Positions 52,334-61,034 of a stretch of DNA of 64,000 nt are shown here, piece after piece (position 1 is the first letter of the stretch; each line of letters starts with the position of its first letter). Both the position numbers and the translations under genes were made by a program. Under the pieces are notes generated by a model that did not search any database, was not told the DNA's origin, and saw only the letters and a program-made list of their open reading frames with translations. The stretch is from Halomonas litopenaei (lineage in GTDB: Bacteria; Pseudomonadota; Gammaproteobacteria; Pseudomonadales; Halomonadaceae), in assembly GCF_003045775.1 (NCBI RefSeq), contig NZ_PXNS01000002.1, forward strand, positions 62,001 through 126,000, in the 5' to 3' direction.

Positions 52334-53029
52334 ATGGCACAAGACGAAAAATTTTCACTGGCTTCGGCGGTCTACGAGAAGATTCTGGAAGCGATCATCG
52401 AGGGCCAGTATCCGGTCAACAAGAAGCTGCCGACCGAAGCGCAACTGTGCCAGCGCTACGAAGTGTCCCGGCCGGTGCTGCGCGATGCCCTGGCGCGCCT
52501 CAAGGAAGACGAGCTGGTGGTATCCCGGCGGGGCTCCGGCAGTTTCGTGATCCGTCAGCCCGACAGTGCGGTGCTCAAGTTCGCGCCGATCTCGAGCATC
52601 GCCGATATCCAGCGCTGCTTCGAGTTTCGTACCAATGTCGAGGCGCGGGCGGCGCACCTGGCGGCGTTGCGACGCACCCAGGACCAGCTCGACCAGATCC
52701 GTCGCTGCTACGACATCATCGATGAGGCCAACGCCCGCCACGATCTGGCCACCGACGAGGACTATCGCTTCCACCTGGCGATCACCGAGGCGGCCAGCAA
52801 CCACTACTACATCACCGTGCTGAAGTCGCTCAACGAGAGCATCAAGGAAGGCATGAACCTGACCCGGGGGCTGTCATTGATGGCCTCTCAGGAGCGCTTG
52901 AAGCTGGTCCAGGATGAGCACCTGGCGATCGTCGAGGCGATCAGCGACAAGGATGGCGAGCGCGCCGAAGCCGCCATGCGCGCCCATATCGACAACGCCC
53001 GGCATCGCATGTTCGAGGGGAGCCAATAG
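52334..53029 (+). CDS. GntR-family regulator (FCD subgroup)
   Basis: A 231-residue regulator. The winged helix is at about 8-75 (LPTEAQLCQRYEVSRPVLRDALARLKEDELVVSRRGSGSFV). The FCD domain includes DEDYRFHLAITEAASNHYY and DEHLAIVEAISD, which supply the metal-binding His residues. The ATG at 52334 is preferred over 52259 because the family starts there and GGAG precedes it. It follows TTT system 2 on the same strand and probably senses its substrate. Confidence 0.9.
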   Translation: MAQDEKFSLASAVYEKILEAIIEGQYPVNKKLPTEAQLCQRYEVSRPVLRDALARLKEDELVVSRRGSGSFVIRQPDSAVLKFAPISSIADIQRCFEFRTNVEARAAHLAALRRTQDQLDQIRRCYDIIDEANARHDLATDEDYRFHLAITEAASNHYYITVLKSLNESIKEGMNLTRGLSLMASQERLKLVQDEHLAIVEAISDKDGERAEAAMRAHIDNARHRMFEGSQ

Positions 53030-53187
53030 GGGTGCGGGGGAGTGCTGGCGTGCCCGAGCGCGGCCCTCCAGGATAGTTTGAAGTGGGTCGCTGAGTGGCT
53101 CGGGACTCGGAAGATTAGGAAGGTATTCCCGAGCGAGTGTTCTTTATCTGCACATGGACAGCCCAGCTGTCTGGCCTGGTGGCGTGC

Positions 53188-53469
53188 TTAGCTGTGTGTG
53201 CCCTGTTCTTCGCTTGTCTCTCCATGTGGCACGTCAGTACGCTGGCTTTTGGCATAGACAAACTCTGGGTCAAGATCGATTCCTGATTCCCATTCGATGG
53301 TGTCAAATGATACCCGAACGCGATCAAATGCCTTGCGATCCTTTAGCTTCTGAAACACTCCAAAATCCAGGTAGGGTTTCATATCCAGGACGCCATTCTC
53401 TCCGTTGTCAAAATGGATCGAGAGGCGATAGTCGTCAATCGGTGTAACCTTTTTCACAGATGGGTACAT
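53188..53469 (-). CDS. DUF2442 domain-containing protein
   Basis: A 93-residue protein whose first 75 residues form a DUF2442 domain (VKKVTPIDDYRLSIHFDNGENGVLDMKPYL...FDTIEWESGIDLDPEFVY). A hydrophilic tail follows. A strong GGGGGGA lies just before the ATG at 53469. DUF2442 genes are commonly paired with DUF4160 genes, and here the partner lies 11 bases upstream but is broken. Such pairs have been suspected to be toxin-antitoxin-like; no activity is inferred here. Confidence 0.85.
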   Translation of the reverse strand: MYPSVKKVTPIDDYRLSIHFDNGENGVLDMKPYLDFGVFQKLKDRKAFDRVRVSFDTIEWESGIDLDPEFVYAKSQRTDVPHGETSEEQGTHS

Positions 53470-53480
53470 GATTTCCCCCC

Positions 53481-53747
53481 TCACTGTAACGGCTGGATCT
53501 TGAAGGGTTCTTCGCCGTTCATGACCAGTCGCCAGTCTGCCATCAATTCGTCCTGATGAAGCTCGGCCCATGCCAGGACAAGCTTGGTTTGCTTCCTTGG
53601 CAGATCTCCTTAAATAATCTCACATGTACGGATATTGATCGTTCCCTTGTGTTCGCCGTAGTAGACATGGAAATGCGGCGGCGGGTGTTCTTTTGGAGCA
53701 TAGTACATCCGAATGATGATGCCATAAAACATTGAAATTGTAGGCAT
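53481..53747 (-). pseudogene. DUF4160 gene interrupted by one in-frame stop codon
   Basis: From the ATG at 53747 (AGGAGAGG ahead) the frame reads MPTISMFYGIIIRMYYAPKE, then HPPPHFHVYYGEHKG, and stops at a TAA (53610-53612) after 45 codons. The same frame continues without any shift for 42 more codons (GDLPRKQTKLVLAWAELHQD, then ELMADWRLV...IQPLQ) to a TGA at 53481-53483. That continuation is the conserved second half of DUF4160, and the TAA stands where the family usually has Glu or Lys. One substitution would explain it. The partner DUF2442 gene is intact. Confidence 0.82.
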
Positions 53748-54202
53748 TCAACCTCTCCTGCCCGAATATGCTGGTGCTGCTCTCGTGGCAATGGTGTGCG
53801 AGAGGCCTGACAGGAAGTAGTGTGAATAGCAGCTCCGAGCTCAGGCGGCCTATTGTGAAGCTAGCCGGGGCGCGGCGGTCATGTCCAGATGGCACGCCCG
53901 ACTCCAATCGTATCCACCAGGCGGCTGACAGTCAGTCGTTTTCCTAAGGCTCGTTGCCGCCAGAGGGGATCTTGCCGACGCTGGTGAATCTCGAGGTGGC
54001 TCAGGCCAAGTTCGTGGCCCTCGCTATGATCGATAGCCCGGCCAGCGAGCGAGCCCCGTCGACGATGCTCGTCGACCTCGATGGTGTTCCCCTCACGCAC
54101 GTCTTTACAGGATAAGCCCCGCCGAGGCGGGGCTTATCTCTTTACAACGGTGTACAGCGGTGGCTTTCGTACTCGCAGGGCTGCTGCGGGTCGCTTCGGG
54201 GG
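53748..54202. other. Intergenic region with an unassigned short frame and a terminator
   Basis: No recognised gene. A plus-strand frame (open from 53948, stop TAA at 54113-54115) reads LPTLVNLEVAQAKFVALAMI and ends GVPLTHVFTG directly at a strong terminator, as a real gene end would; it could be the 3' remnant of a lost gene. An overlapping minus-strand frame (53879-54100) has no support. The left part should carry the promoter of the DUF4160-DUF2442 pair. Confidence 0.4.
54112..54137. terminator. Strong hairpin, probable terminator
   Basis: A 12-bp perfect inverted repeat ATAAGCCCCGCC/GGCGGGGCTTAT with a two-base spacer, followed on the plus strand by CTCTTTAC. It lies 65 bases beyond the tctAB fusion gene stop on the other strand. 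Confidence 0.7.
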
Positions 54203-56161
54203 TCAGTAGAACAACAGCGGGTCGAGGATGCCCTGGGGATAGGTCAGGGTCAGAAACTCTGCCATGGCCAGCAGGAATGCCAGTACCCCCAGCGCCATCA
54301 GCACCGTGACCCAGGGCTTGAGCTTGGCGATGGCCAGCAGGAACACCAGGGTGAACAGTGTGGCCGTGGTGATGAAGCCCAGCGTCAGCATGGCGGCGAC
54401 GAGGGCAAAGAAGCCGACCAGCCAGATGGCTTCTCGGGCGAAGGTCTGACGCTCCCAGCGGGGACGACGTACCACGCTGCGGACGATCTCGGCCAGGCAG
54501 GCGAGGGCCATGATGGCAATCGCGAGCCGTGGCATGATGCCGCCGATCAGTGACAACTCCGAGACGTTGACCCAGGCGCTGGCCGCCAGCGCCAGCAGGG
54601 CTCCCAGCAGCACGATATCGATGATCCCCAGACGATGGGATTCAGCGTCGGGCTTTGGCTCGGTGGCCGCGGCGCCCACCGACATCGGCTGACGCCGCTT
54701 CTTGATCTGCTTGCCGATCACCGGAATGAACATGGCGGCAAGAATCATGGCGCCGATGATCAGCACGCCGGGGCGCAGGAAGGCGTCGGTGCCCTGGAAC
54801 TGGACCGCCTGGTAGAAGTAGGCCTCGGCGCCCGGTGCCAGCACAAAACCGATCAGGAAGGCCGGACGTGACCAGTTGGCCTGCTTGAACAGCACGCCCA
54901 GCACGCCGATGGCACCCAGTGCGAGCAGATCGCCGGTGGCGCGGGTGGCCTGGAAGGCGGCGAACATGATCAGCACCGTGATCAGTGGCGCCAGGGTGGC
55001 AAAGGGCACCCGGGTCAGGTTGGCCACGGGACGGGCCAGGATCAGGCATAGCGCGGCGCCGAGGATATTGGCGAGGGCCAGCGACCAGATGATGGTGTAG
55101 GTCAGGTCCAGATGGGTCTCGATCATGCCGACCCCGGGCTGCAGGCCGAGCAGCAGCAGGCCGCCGAGGAACACCGCCGCAGTGCCCGAGCCGGGCACCC
55201 CGAACAGCAAGGTCGGCACCATCGCGCCACAGGCGCAGGCGTTGTTGGCCGACTCCGGGGCGATGACGCCGCGAATATCCCCCTTGCCGAACTCGGAGCT
55301 GTCCTTGGCCGATTGCACCGCATGGCCGTAGGTCAGCCAGTCCACCACCGAGCCAGCGAGCCCCGGAATGGTGCCGACCAGGCTGCCGATGGCGGCGCAG
55401 CGTGCGACCAGCCCGCGCTGCTCGCCGACGTCCTGGATACCGCGACGCCAGCCTTCGCCGAGACGGCAGGGCTTTTCGGCGATGGCGCCTCGCTTGACCA
55501 GCAGATCGATGATCTCCGGCAGGGCGAAGATGCCGAGGCCGACGACCACCAGCGGCAGGCCATCGAACAGGTAGTCGATGTCGAGGTTCAGGCGAAATTC
55601 TCCGGTGGCCGGTGCCATGCCGATACCGCCCACCAGCAGACCCAGGCCACAGGCGGCCAGACCCTTGAACAGGTCCGCACCCGACAGCACTGCCACCATG
55701 GAAAGCCCGAGCAGGGTCAGCATGAACAGTTCCGATGACGAGAACGACAGCACCAGCGGCCTGGCGATCAGGATAAAGCCGGTCAGTACCACGGCACCGA
55801 TCAGGCCGCCGATCATCGATGCCAGAAAGGCGCTGGACAGGGCCCGTGCGGCCTGGCCTTTCTTGGCCAGGGAGAAACCGTCGATGACGGTGGCCTGTGA
55901 CGCGCTGGAGCCGGGAATGCCCAGCAGCACGGAGGCGAAGGTGTCGCCGGTGGGGATGACCGCCACCAGGCCCATCAGCATGCCGAGTGCGACCGTGGGC
56001 TCCATGCCGTAGAGAAAGGGCAGCAGCAGTGACATGCCGGCGATGCCGCCGAGGCCTGGAATGATGCCGACGACCAGGCCGACCAGCACCCCCAGCGTCA
56101 TGAACAGCAGATGGGACAGGGTAAACAGCTGTCCCAGGCTGGAAAGAAGGATATCAAGCAT
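54203..56161 (-). CDS. Fused TctA-TctB permease of a tripartite tricarboxylate transporter, system 3
   Basis: A 652-residue protein. Residues about 1-490 are a complete TctA (VGLVVGIIPGLGGIAGMSLLLPFLY, APESANNACACGAMVPTLLFGVPGS, GSLVGTIPGLAGSVVDW). After a basic linker (KQIKKRRQPMSVGAAATEPKPD, about 495-515) the last 135 residues form a four-helix TctB-like domain (IIDIVLLGALLALAASAWVNVS...GILDPLLFY). No separate tctB gene is present, so the small subunit is supplied in cis. The ATG at 56161 replaces the 49-codon longer frame. It follows tctC (system 3). Confidence 0.9.
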   Translation of the reverse strand: MLDILLSSLGQLFTLSHLLFMTLGVLVGLVVGIIPGLGGIAGMSLLLPFLYGMEPTVALGMLMGLVAVIPTGDTFASVLLGIPGSSASQATVIDGFSLAKKGQAARALSSAFLASMIGGLIGAVVLTGFILIARPLVLSFSSSELFMLTLLGLSMVAVLSGADLFKGLAACGLGLLVGGIGMAPATGEFRLNLDIDYLFDGLPLVVVGLGIFALPEIIDLLVKRGAIAEKPCRLGEGWRRGIQDVGEQRGLVARCAAIGSLVGTIPGLAGSVVDWLTYGHAVQSAKDSSEFGKGDIRGVIAPESANNACACGAMVPTLLFGVPGSGTAAVFLGGLLLLGLQPGVGMIETHLDLTYTIIWSLALANILGAALCLILARPVANLTRVPFATLAPLITVLIMFAAFQATRATGDLLALGAIGVLGVLFKQANWSRPAFLIGFVLAPGAEAYFYQAVQFQGTDAFLRPGVLIIGAMILAAMFIPVIGKQIKKRRQPMSVGAAATEPKPDAESHRLGIIDIVLLGALLALAASAWVNVSELSLIGGIMPRLAIAIMALACLAEIVRSVVRRPRWERQTFAREAIWLVGFFALVAAMLTLGFITTATLFTLVFLLAIAKLKPWVTVLMALGVLAFLLAMAEFLTLTYPQGILDPLLFY

Positions 56162-56262
56162 GGCGTGTGGCTCTCGAGTTGTTGGTGACGCCCGAGGGCG
56201 TCTTGTTGAAGTCGTTGAGCCAGGAGGCGCCGGCCGTCGCGGCCGGCGCTTCCCGAACGGTG

Positions 56263-57390
56263 TCAGATCCTGGCGTTGTGCTTCTCCTCGAGCCACTTGG
56301 CCAGCCACTCACGGGTCGCCTCATCGATCGACATGGCGTCTTCCAGGTGGCGCTGGATGACGTCACCGATGACCGGGGTATAGGGGCCGAGCTGGGCCTC
56401 TGCGTCCTGCTTGAACTCATCGGTGGCGACGAACTCGCGGGCTGCGTCACGGTAGGCGTCGACCAGCTCCTGAGGGGTGTCCCTGGGCACCATGATCAGC
56501 TTCTGCAGGGCGAAGCCAGAGGCGAAGAACTTGCGAAATGCCTCATAGGCAGGCCCGGAGGGCGCCTCGCCGTGACGCGCCTGGTAGACCTCGTTGAAGG
56601 TCGGCAGGTCGGGGAAGGCCGGGTCGCGAACAATCTTGCCGTCGTCGTCGAGCAGGCCCAGCGAGAACAACGGCACTGCCTTGCCGGACTCGACCAGCGG
56701 GGTGACGTTGCTCAGGTAGGCCGAGCTGGTCTGGAAATCGATGTCCGCTTCGCCGCGTTCGAAGGCCAGTCGTCCCTCGCCGCGGCTACGCATACCGAAC
56801 ACCGCTTGGACGTCGGCGCCGAGCAGGTCGAGGGCGATCAGCACGGGCAGCTCGAGACCGGTGGGGTTCTGGGCGGCCAGCTTGACCGGCTGGCTGAGCA
56901 GGGCATCGATCGCCGCGTCGGCGGTGTCGCCAAGGCTCGGCTGGCCATAAACCACCCCGCCGGTGGGGGTCGCCAGGATCGGCGTCCATTCGCTGTAGTC
57001 ATAGCGTACGCGGCGATCATCCAGCATCGCCGGGTACTGGGTGGATGCCGATGTGCCGAGCCAGTTTGAACCGTCGGCCTTGGCGCGCATGGCGAACAGA
57101 TTGGCGCCATTGATCGAGCCGCCTCCCGGGACGTTGTCGATCATGATGGTCGGCTCGCCGGAGATATAGTCGCTGAGCCAGGGTGAAAAGAAGCGCGCCC
57201 ACACATCGGTGCCGCCGCCGACGCCGAACGGCACGGTCCACTTGATATTGGCGGGTACCTCGACCTCTGCGGCCTGGGCATTGCCGGCGAGGCTGGCGCC
57301 TGCGATGGCGATGCCGAGTGCCGCGGCCCTGGTAACGCGGGACAAGGCGAGGCGTGATGCGGTGAACGAGGAAGGTTTACGGGTCTTCAT
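56263..57390 (-). CDS. tctC: Tripartite tricarboxylate transporter binding protein (TctC), system 3
   Basis: A 375-residue periplasmic binding protein, longer than the two other Bug homologues in the window. The signal peptide ends near GNAQAAEVEVP. The opening IKWTVPFGVGGGTDVWARFF is a variant of the family signature, with Phe in place of Trp-Ala. MIDNVPGGGSINGANLFAMRAKADG follows. The C-terminal 100 residues are helical. AGGAG lies eight bases before the ATG. It is transcribed ahead of the fused permease. Confidence 0.9.
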   Translation of the reverse strand: MKTRKPSSFTASRLALSRVTRAAALGIAIAGASLAGNAQAAEVEVPANIKWTVPFGVGGGTDVWARFFSPWLSDYISGEPTIMIDNVPGGGSINGANLFAMRAKADGSNWLGTSASTQYPAMLDDRRVRYDYSEWTPILATPTGGVVYGQPSLGDTADAAIDALLSQPVKLAAQNPTGLELPVLIALDLLGADVQAVFGMRSRGEGRLAFERGEADIDFQTSSAYLSNVTPLVESGKAVPLFSLGLLDDDGKIVRDPAFPDLPTFNEVYQARHGEAPSGPAYEAFRKFFASGFALQKLIMVPRDTPQELVDAYRDAAREFVATDEFKQDAEAQLGPYTPVIGDVIQRHLEDAMSIDEATREWLAKWLEEKHNARI

Positions 57391-57517
57391 GGCGTGTCTC
57401 CTGACGGTCGTTGTGACGATTGTTATGTCGGTTGGGGAGGTGGTGATTGTTATGGCGGTTGTGGTTGTCGGGCGCGGCGGCGCTCGGCGCAGCCGGCAGC
57501 GTCCTTGTCGGTGCAGA

Positions 57518-58651
57518 TCAGTCCGGGCCGGGGCGGCTGGAAGACGTGCCGGGCAGAGTAGGGTCGGGCAGGGCGTAGAACAGGGTGCCGCTCATGATCT
57601 TTCTGGCGGTGCGGATCAATGAGGCCCGGGCGATATCGCCGGGGTCGCCGTCGCGGTGTTCCACCTGGAGGTCGATGAAGCCCGACGGGTGCTCCAGGCT
57701 GACGGCCGCCTTGAGGTCACCGGCCTTGAGTTGCCCTGCATCGATGGCGATGCGATTGGCGACGGTGCCAGGGACGCTGACGGCGCTCGCCACAGCGATG
57801 GCACCGGTGACAGCGATCGCCTTGTGACAGCGATGGGGGACAAAGTAGCGGGTGCACAGGGTGCGCTCGGCATCCTCGGCGGGCGAGGCCAGCACTGGCT
57901 TCGGTAGCACGCTGTCGCTGACGTCACCAAGCCCCATCAGCTCTCCTGCATGACGACGGATCCTCTCCAGACGCTTGAGCAGGTCGCTGTCGGCGTCCAG
58001 CTCGAGCGGCGTCTCGCGGCCACTCAGTCCAAGCTCTCGCGCGTCGATCATGATGATCGGGGTGGCCGCATCCAGGCAGGATACGGTGACACCGTCGATG
58101 GTGTCGGCGGCCTGGCCGGTCGGGAGTAGTCCCGACGTCTTGGTTCCGACGATGTCGAGAAAGCTCAGTTGAATGGCTGCGGAACTGCCGGGGACACCGC
58201 TGATGCGAGTGTCACCGTCGTAGCGGACCTGGCCGGCGTCGGTGGGTACGTGGCACTCGATCAGTCGCTGGGTGTTGAGGTTGCGTACCCGCACCAGGGT
58301 GTAGTCCGGTTGCGGCTCCACCAGGCCGGACTCGATGGCGTAGGGGCCGACGGCAGACAGCATGTTGCCGCAGTTGGGGTTGAAGTCGACACGGCGGTTG
58401 AGCACGTCCACCTGGGCGAACAGGTAGTCCACGTCGGCGTCCGGGTGGCTGGAGCGCTCGACGATGGCCACCTTGCTGGTCAACGGGTCGCCGCCGCCGA
58501 TTCCGTCGATCTGCAGGGCGTGGCCGGAGCCCATCAGGCTGATCAGGATTTCCGCCCTGGCGGGCTCGTCGTCGGGTAGGTCGCTCATGCGCAGGAAGGG
58601 CCCGCGGGAGGTGCCGCCGCGCATGATCATGCAGGGGATGCTGTTCATCAT
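57518..58651 (-). CDS. galD: PrpF/4-oxalomesaconate tautomerase-like isomerase (GalD)
   Basis: A 377-residue protein of the PrpF superfamily (diaminopimelate-epimerase fold, two similar halves). It starts SIPCMIMRGGTSRGPFLRMSDLP, the GalD/PrpF signature. VDFNPNCGNMLSAVGPYAIE carries one catalytic-type Cys; the second half shows VSCLDAATPIIMIDARELG and HRCHKAIAVTGAIAVA. Members isomerise unsaturated tricarboxylates such as 4-oxalomesaconate or 2-methylaconitate. Next to a TTT carrier and a LysR regulator, it may act on an imported aconitate-like acid. Confidence 0.88.
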   Translation of the reverse strand: MMNSIPCMIMRGGTSRGPFLRMSDLPDDEPARAEILISLMGSGHALQIDGIGGGDPLTSKVAIVERSSHPDADVDYLFAQVDVLNRRVDFNPNCGNMLSAVGPYAIESGLVEPQPDYTLVRVRNLNTQRLIECHVPTDAGQVRYDGDTRISGVPGSSAAIQLSFLDIVGTKTSGLLPTGQAADTIDGVTVSCLDAATPIIMIDARELGLSGRETPLELDADSDLLKRLERIRRHAGELMGLGDVSDSVLPKPVLASPAEDAERTLCTRYFVPHRCHKAIAVTGAIAVASAVSVPGTVANRIAIDAGQLKAGDLKAAVSLEHPSGFIDLQVEHRDGDPGDIARASLIRTARKIMSGTLFYALPDPTLPGTSSSRPGPD

Positions 58652-58695
58652 CGTGATGCCACGCCGTTGTTGGAGGTCGTGGTATCAGCTTGTCA

Positions 58696-58741
58696 GGCGT
58701 CTATTGATGCTTCAAATGCAAAGTTTGGCGTCTATCAATGC
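58696..58741. promoter_or_regulatory. Direct repeats in the galD-lysR divergent promoter, candidate LysR site
   Basis: GGCGTCTATTGATGC (58696) and GGCGTCTATCAATGC (58727) repeat with a 31-base offset, about three helical turns. The first contains TTGA-N4-TCAA (58703-58714). The 150-base gap is AT-rich to its right end. Position and geometry suit a LysR-type activator bound at two sites. Confidence 0.5.
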
Positions 58742-58801
58742 GAAATTAGGATTAATGCGCTATGATTATTAGTCCAAAAGCCTTCATGCAAGAGTGACCC
58801 G

Positions 58802-59701
58802 ATGCAGCACCGTCTTGAATTTCTCGATCTGCAGGCCTTCATCCAGGTCGCGGAGCTGGGCTCCTTCCATGAGGCGGCTCAGCGTCTGCACCTGTCGCAG
58901 CCTGCGCTGTCACGGCGAATCCAGAAGCTCGAAGAGTTGCTGGAGGTGGGCCTGCTCGAGCGCACCACCCGGCGTACGCGGCTGACGCCGATAGGCGCCG
59001 ACTTTCTGCCTCGGGCGCGACGGATGATCGAAGAGTACGAGTCCTCGATCCTCGGTATCCGGGAGCTGGCCACCCACCAGACCGGCACCGTGACCATCGC
59101 CTGCCTGCCGACCGCTGCTTTCTACTTTCTGCCAAGCGTGATCAGGGGGTTCAGCGAGGCCTGGCCGGGCATCCGTATTCGTATTCTGGATGTCAGCGCC
59201 AATGAGGGTCTCGAGAAGGTCATCAGCGGCGAGGCCGACTTCGGCATCAACATGTTCAGCGCCCAGCGGCCCGAGGTGTCTTTCACCCAGTTGATGAGAG
59301 ACCCCTTCGTCTTGGCGCTGCGCTCCGATCACCCTCTGGCGGCCAGGGAGCAAATCGAGTGGTCAGACCTCGAGCAGGTGCGGCTGATCACCGTCAGTCG
59401 CGACAGCGGCAATCGCACCCTGCTGGACAATGCGCTGTCCGCCGAGGGCATCCACCTCAACAGCTTCTACGAAGTACAGCATCTGTCCACCTCGCTGGGG
59501 CTGGTGGAGTCGGGCCTGGGGGTGGCGATTCTGCCGCGCATGACCATGCCGGGCCCGGATCACGAGATCCTGTGTTCGCGGGAGCTGCCGGAGCCACGCA
59601 TCCAGCGCACCATCGGCCTGGTACGCAGCAACGTGCACAGTATCTCGGGCACCGCCCAGCTGTTTATCGATCTACTGCTGGAACAGTGGAAGCATTCGTA
59701 G
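58802..59701 (+). CDS. LysR-family regulator
   Basis: A 299-residue LysR-type regulator. The N-terminal helix-turn-helix is LQAFIQVAELGSFHEAAQRLHLSQPALSRRIQKLEELL (about 10-47). The co-inducer domain (about 92-295) has GTVTIACLPTAAFYFLP, the GEADFGI motif and LGLVESGLGVAILP. It is divergent from galD with repeated sequences between, the classical layout for control of the neighbouring operon. Confidence 0.92.
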   Translation: MQHRLEFLDLQAFIQVAELGSFHEAAQRLHLSQPALSRRIQKLEELLEVGLLERTTRRTRLTPIGADFLPRARRMIEEYESSILGIRELATHQTGTVTIACLPTAAFYFLPSVIRGFSEAWPGIRIRILDVSANEGLEKVISGEADFGINMFSAQRPEVSFTQLMRDPFVLALRSDHPLAAREQIEWSDLEQVRLITVSRDSGNRTLLDNALSAEGIHLNSFYEVQHLSTSLGLVESGLGVAILPRMTMPGPDHEILCSRELPEPRIQRTIGLVRSNVHSISGTAQLFIDLLLEQWKHS

Positions 59702-59799
59702 GCGCAGCGAACCGCATGGCCATCTATCGCCGATTCAGTATGGATTCAGGTTCTTGCGCTACAAACAGAGGGAGACACCCAAAACGGAAGGATGACGTC

Positions 59800-60288
59800 A
59801 TGCGCAGCACACTGATGGTGGTCGCTCTTGGCCTGTTGTCGACCCAGGCATTGGCAGGTCCCGGCCACGCTCAATCGGAGGCCATGGACCCCGATCAGGC
59901 GGATCGCACCATCGCCGTCGAGGCCGGCGATATCTGGTTCGATCCGGAAAGCTTGAGCGTTGCCTCCGGGGAGGTGGTGGCCTTCGAGGTCACCAACAGC
60001 GGTCAGCTCGAGCATGAGTTCGTGATCGGCTCCGCCGAGGCTCAGAACGAACACCGCAAGATGATGCGTGAGATGGCCTCGGGGGGAGGGCATGGCATGC
60101 ACGGTGACGGCCACGACATGAGTCAGATGCACGGCGCCATGAACATGCCGGCGGTGACTCTGGCGCCGGGAGAAACCAGAACGCTTGTCTGGAAGGCGCC
60201 GGAGCAGGGGGCATCGCTGACCTTCGCCTGCAATGTACCCGGACATTTTGAAGCGGGCATGCATGGCACCCTGAGTGTGGGAGAATAG
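59800..60288 (+). CDS. Cupredoxin-domain periplasmic copper protein
   Basis: A 162-residue exported protein: signal peptide (MRSTLMVVALGLLSTQALA), then a cupredoxin fold. Copper ligands are visible as His in QLEHEFVIG, Cys and His in FACNVPGHFEAGM, and the axial Met of GM. A Met/His-rich insertion (GHGMHGDGHDMSQMHGAMNM, about residues 95-115) is an additional soft-metal site. AAGGA precedes the ATG at 59800. It opens a copper module with a two-component system and CopA. Confidence 0.9.
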   Translation: MRSTLMVVALGLLSTQALAGPGHAQSEAMDPDQADRTIAVEAGDIWFDPESLSVASGEVVAFEVTNSGQLEHEFVIGSAEAQNEHRKMMREMASGGGHGMHGDGHDMSQMHGAMNMPAVTLAPGETRTLVWKAPEQGASLTFACNVPGHFEAGMHGTLSVGE

Positions 60289-60371
60289 GCGGCAAGCCTG
60301 GGACGGGGCCACCCCGTCCGGCTCGAGTGAGGCGTGGCATGCCGGGGCCCGCTGGCAGGGAGATGATGGTG

Positions 60372-61034
60372 ATGAAGCTGTTGCTGGTCGAGGACGATGA
60401 CCTGCTCTGCGAGAGTCTGAAGGATACGCTGGATGATCATGGCTATCGCGTCGACGTAGCCGAGCGACTGAGCGTGGCAAAGGCGCTGTTGCACAGCGAA
60501 GAGTATGCACTGATGATTCTGGATATCGGCCTGCCCGATGGTTCGGGGCTCGACTGGCTCGAGTTCCAGCGTGAACACGGCCTAGGCCTTCCGGTGCTGA
60601 TCCTGACGGCTCGCGATGCCTGGCAGGACAAGGTGGACGGCCTGCGTCGGGGGGCTGATGACTACCTCACCAAGCCCTTTCACGAACAGGAACTGCTGGC
60701 GCGGATACAGGCGCTGCTGCGGCGGCGTACCGAATTGACGGCGCGGCTGATCGTCAATGGCATCCGCCTTGACGAGGAGCAGCGCCAGGTCAGTTGCGCG
60801 GGAGGCCCATGGCAGACGCTTACCGCCACCGAGTTCTGCCTGCTGCGCTACCTGATGCACCACCCTGACCGGGTGCACTCCAAGACGAAGCTGCTCGATC
60901 AGCTCTACGCCCTGGAGCAGGATGCCCCGGCGCCCAATCTGGTGGAGGTCTATATCGCGCGCCTGAGGCGTCTGCTGGGCAAGCATGTCATCCAGACCCG
61001 CCGAGGCCAGGGGTACGTGCTTGTTTCGCATTAG
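60372..61034 (+). CDS. OmpR-family response regulator
   Basis: A 220-residue regulator. The receiver domain has the acidic pair VEDDD, the phospho-acceptor Asp in LMILDIGLPDGSGLDWL, Thr in LILTARD and Lys in YLTKPF. The C-terminal winged helix (about 125-220) has LTATEFCLLRYLMHHPDRVHSK and the closing IQTRRGQGYVL. Of several ATGs, 60372 is chosen because AGGGAG lies nine bases before it and the protein then starts MKLLLVED. The following kinase overlaps its end. A copper-responsive role is inferred from the flanking genes. Confidence 0.92.
   Translation: MKLLLVEDDDLLCESLKDTLDDHGYRVDVAERLSVAKALLHSEEYALMILDIGLPDGSGLDWLEFQREHGLGLPVLILTARDAWQDKVDGLRRGADDYLTKPFHEQELLARIQALLRRRTELTARLIVNGIRLDEEQRQVSCAGGPWQTLTATEFCLLRYLMHHPDRVHSKTKLLDQLYALEQDAPAPNLVEVYIARLRRLLGKHVIQTRRGQGYVLVSH

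Noticed and set aside
53188-53747. Frameshift as the cause of the DUF4160 break
   Set aside because: Both halves are in one frame; the only defect is the TAA codon, so a nonsense change is the simpler reading.
53879-54100. Minus-strand 73-codon frame between the DUF4160 and TTT regions
   Set aside because: No family resemblance and only a weak start site; the opposite-strand frame is equally plausible, so neither is called a gene.
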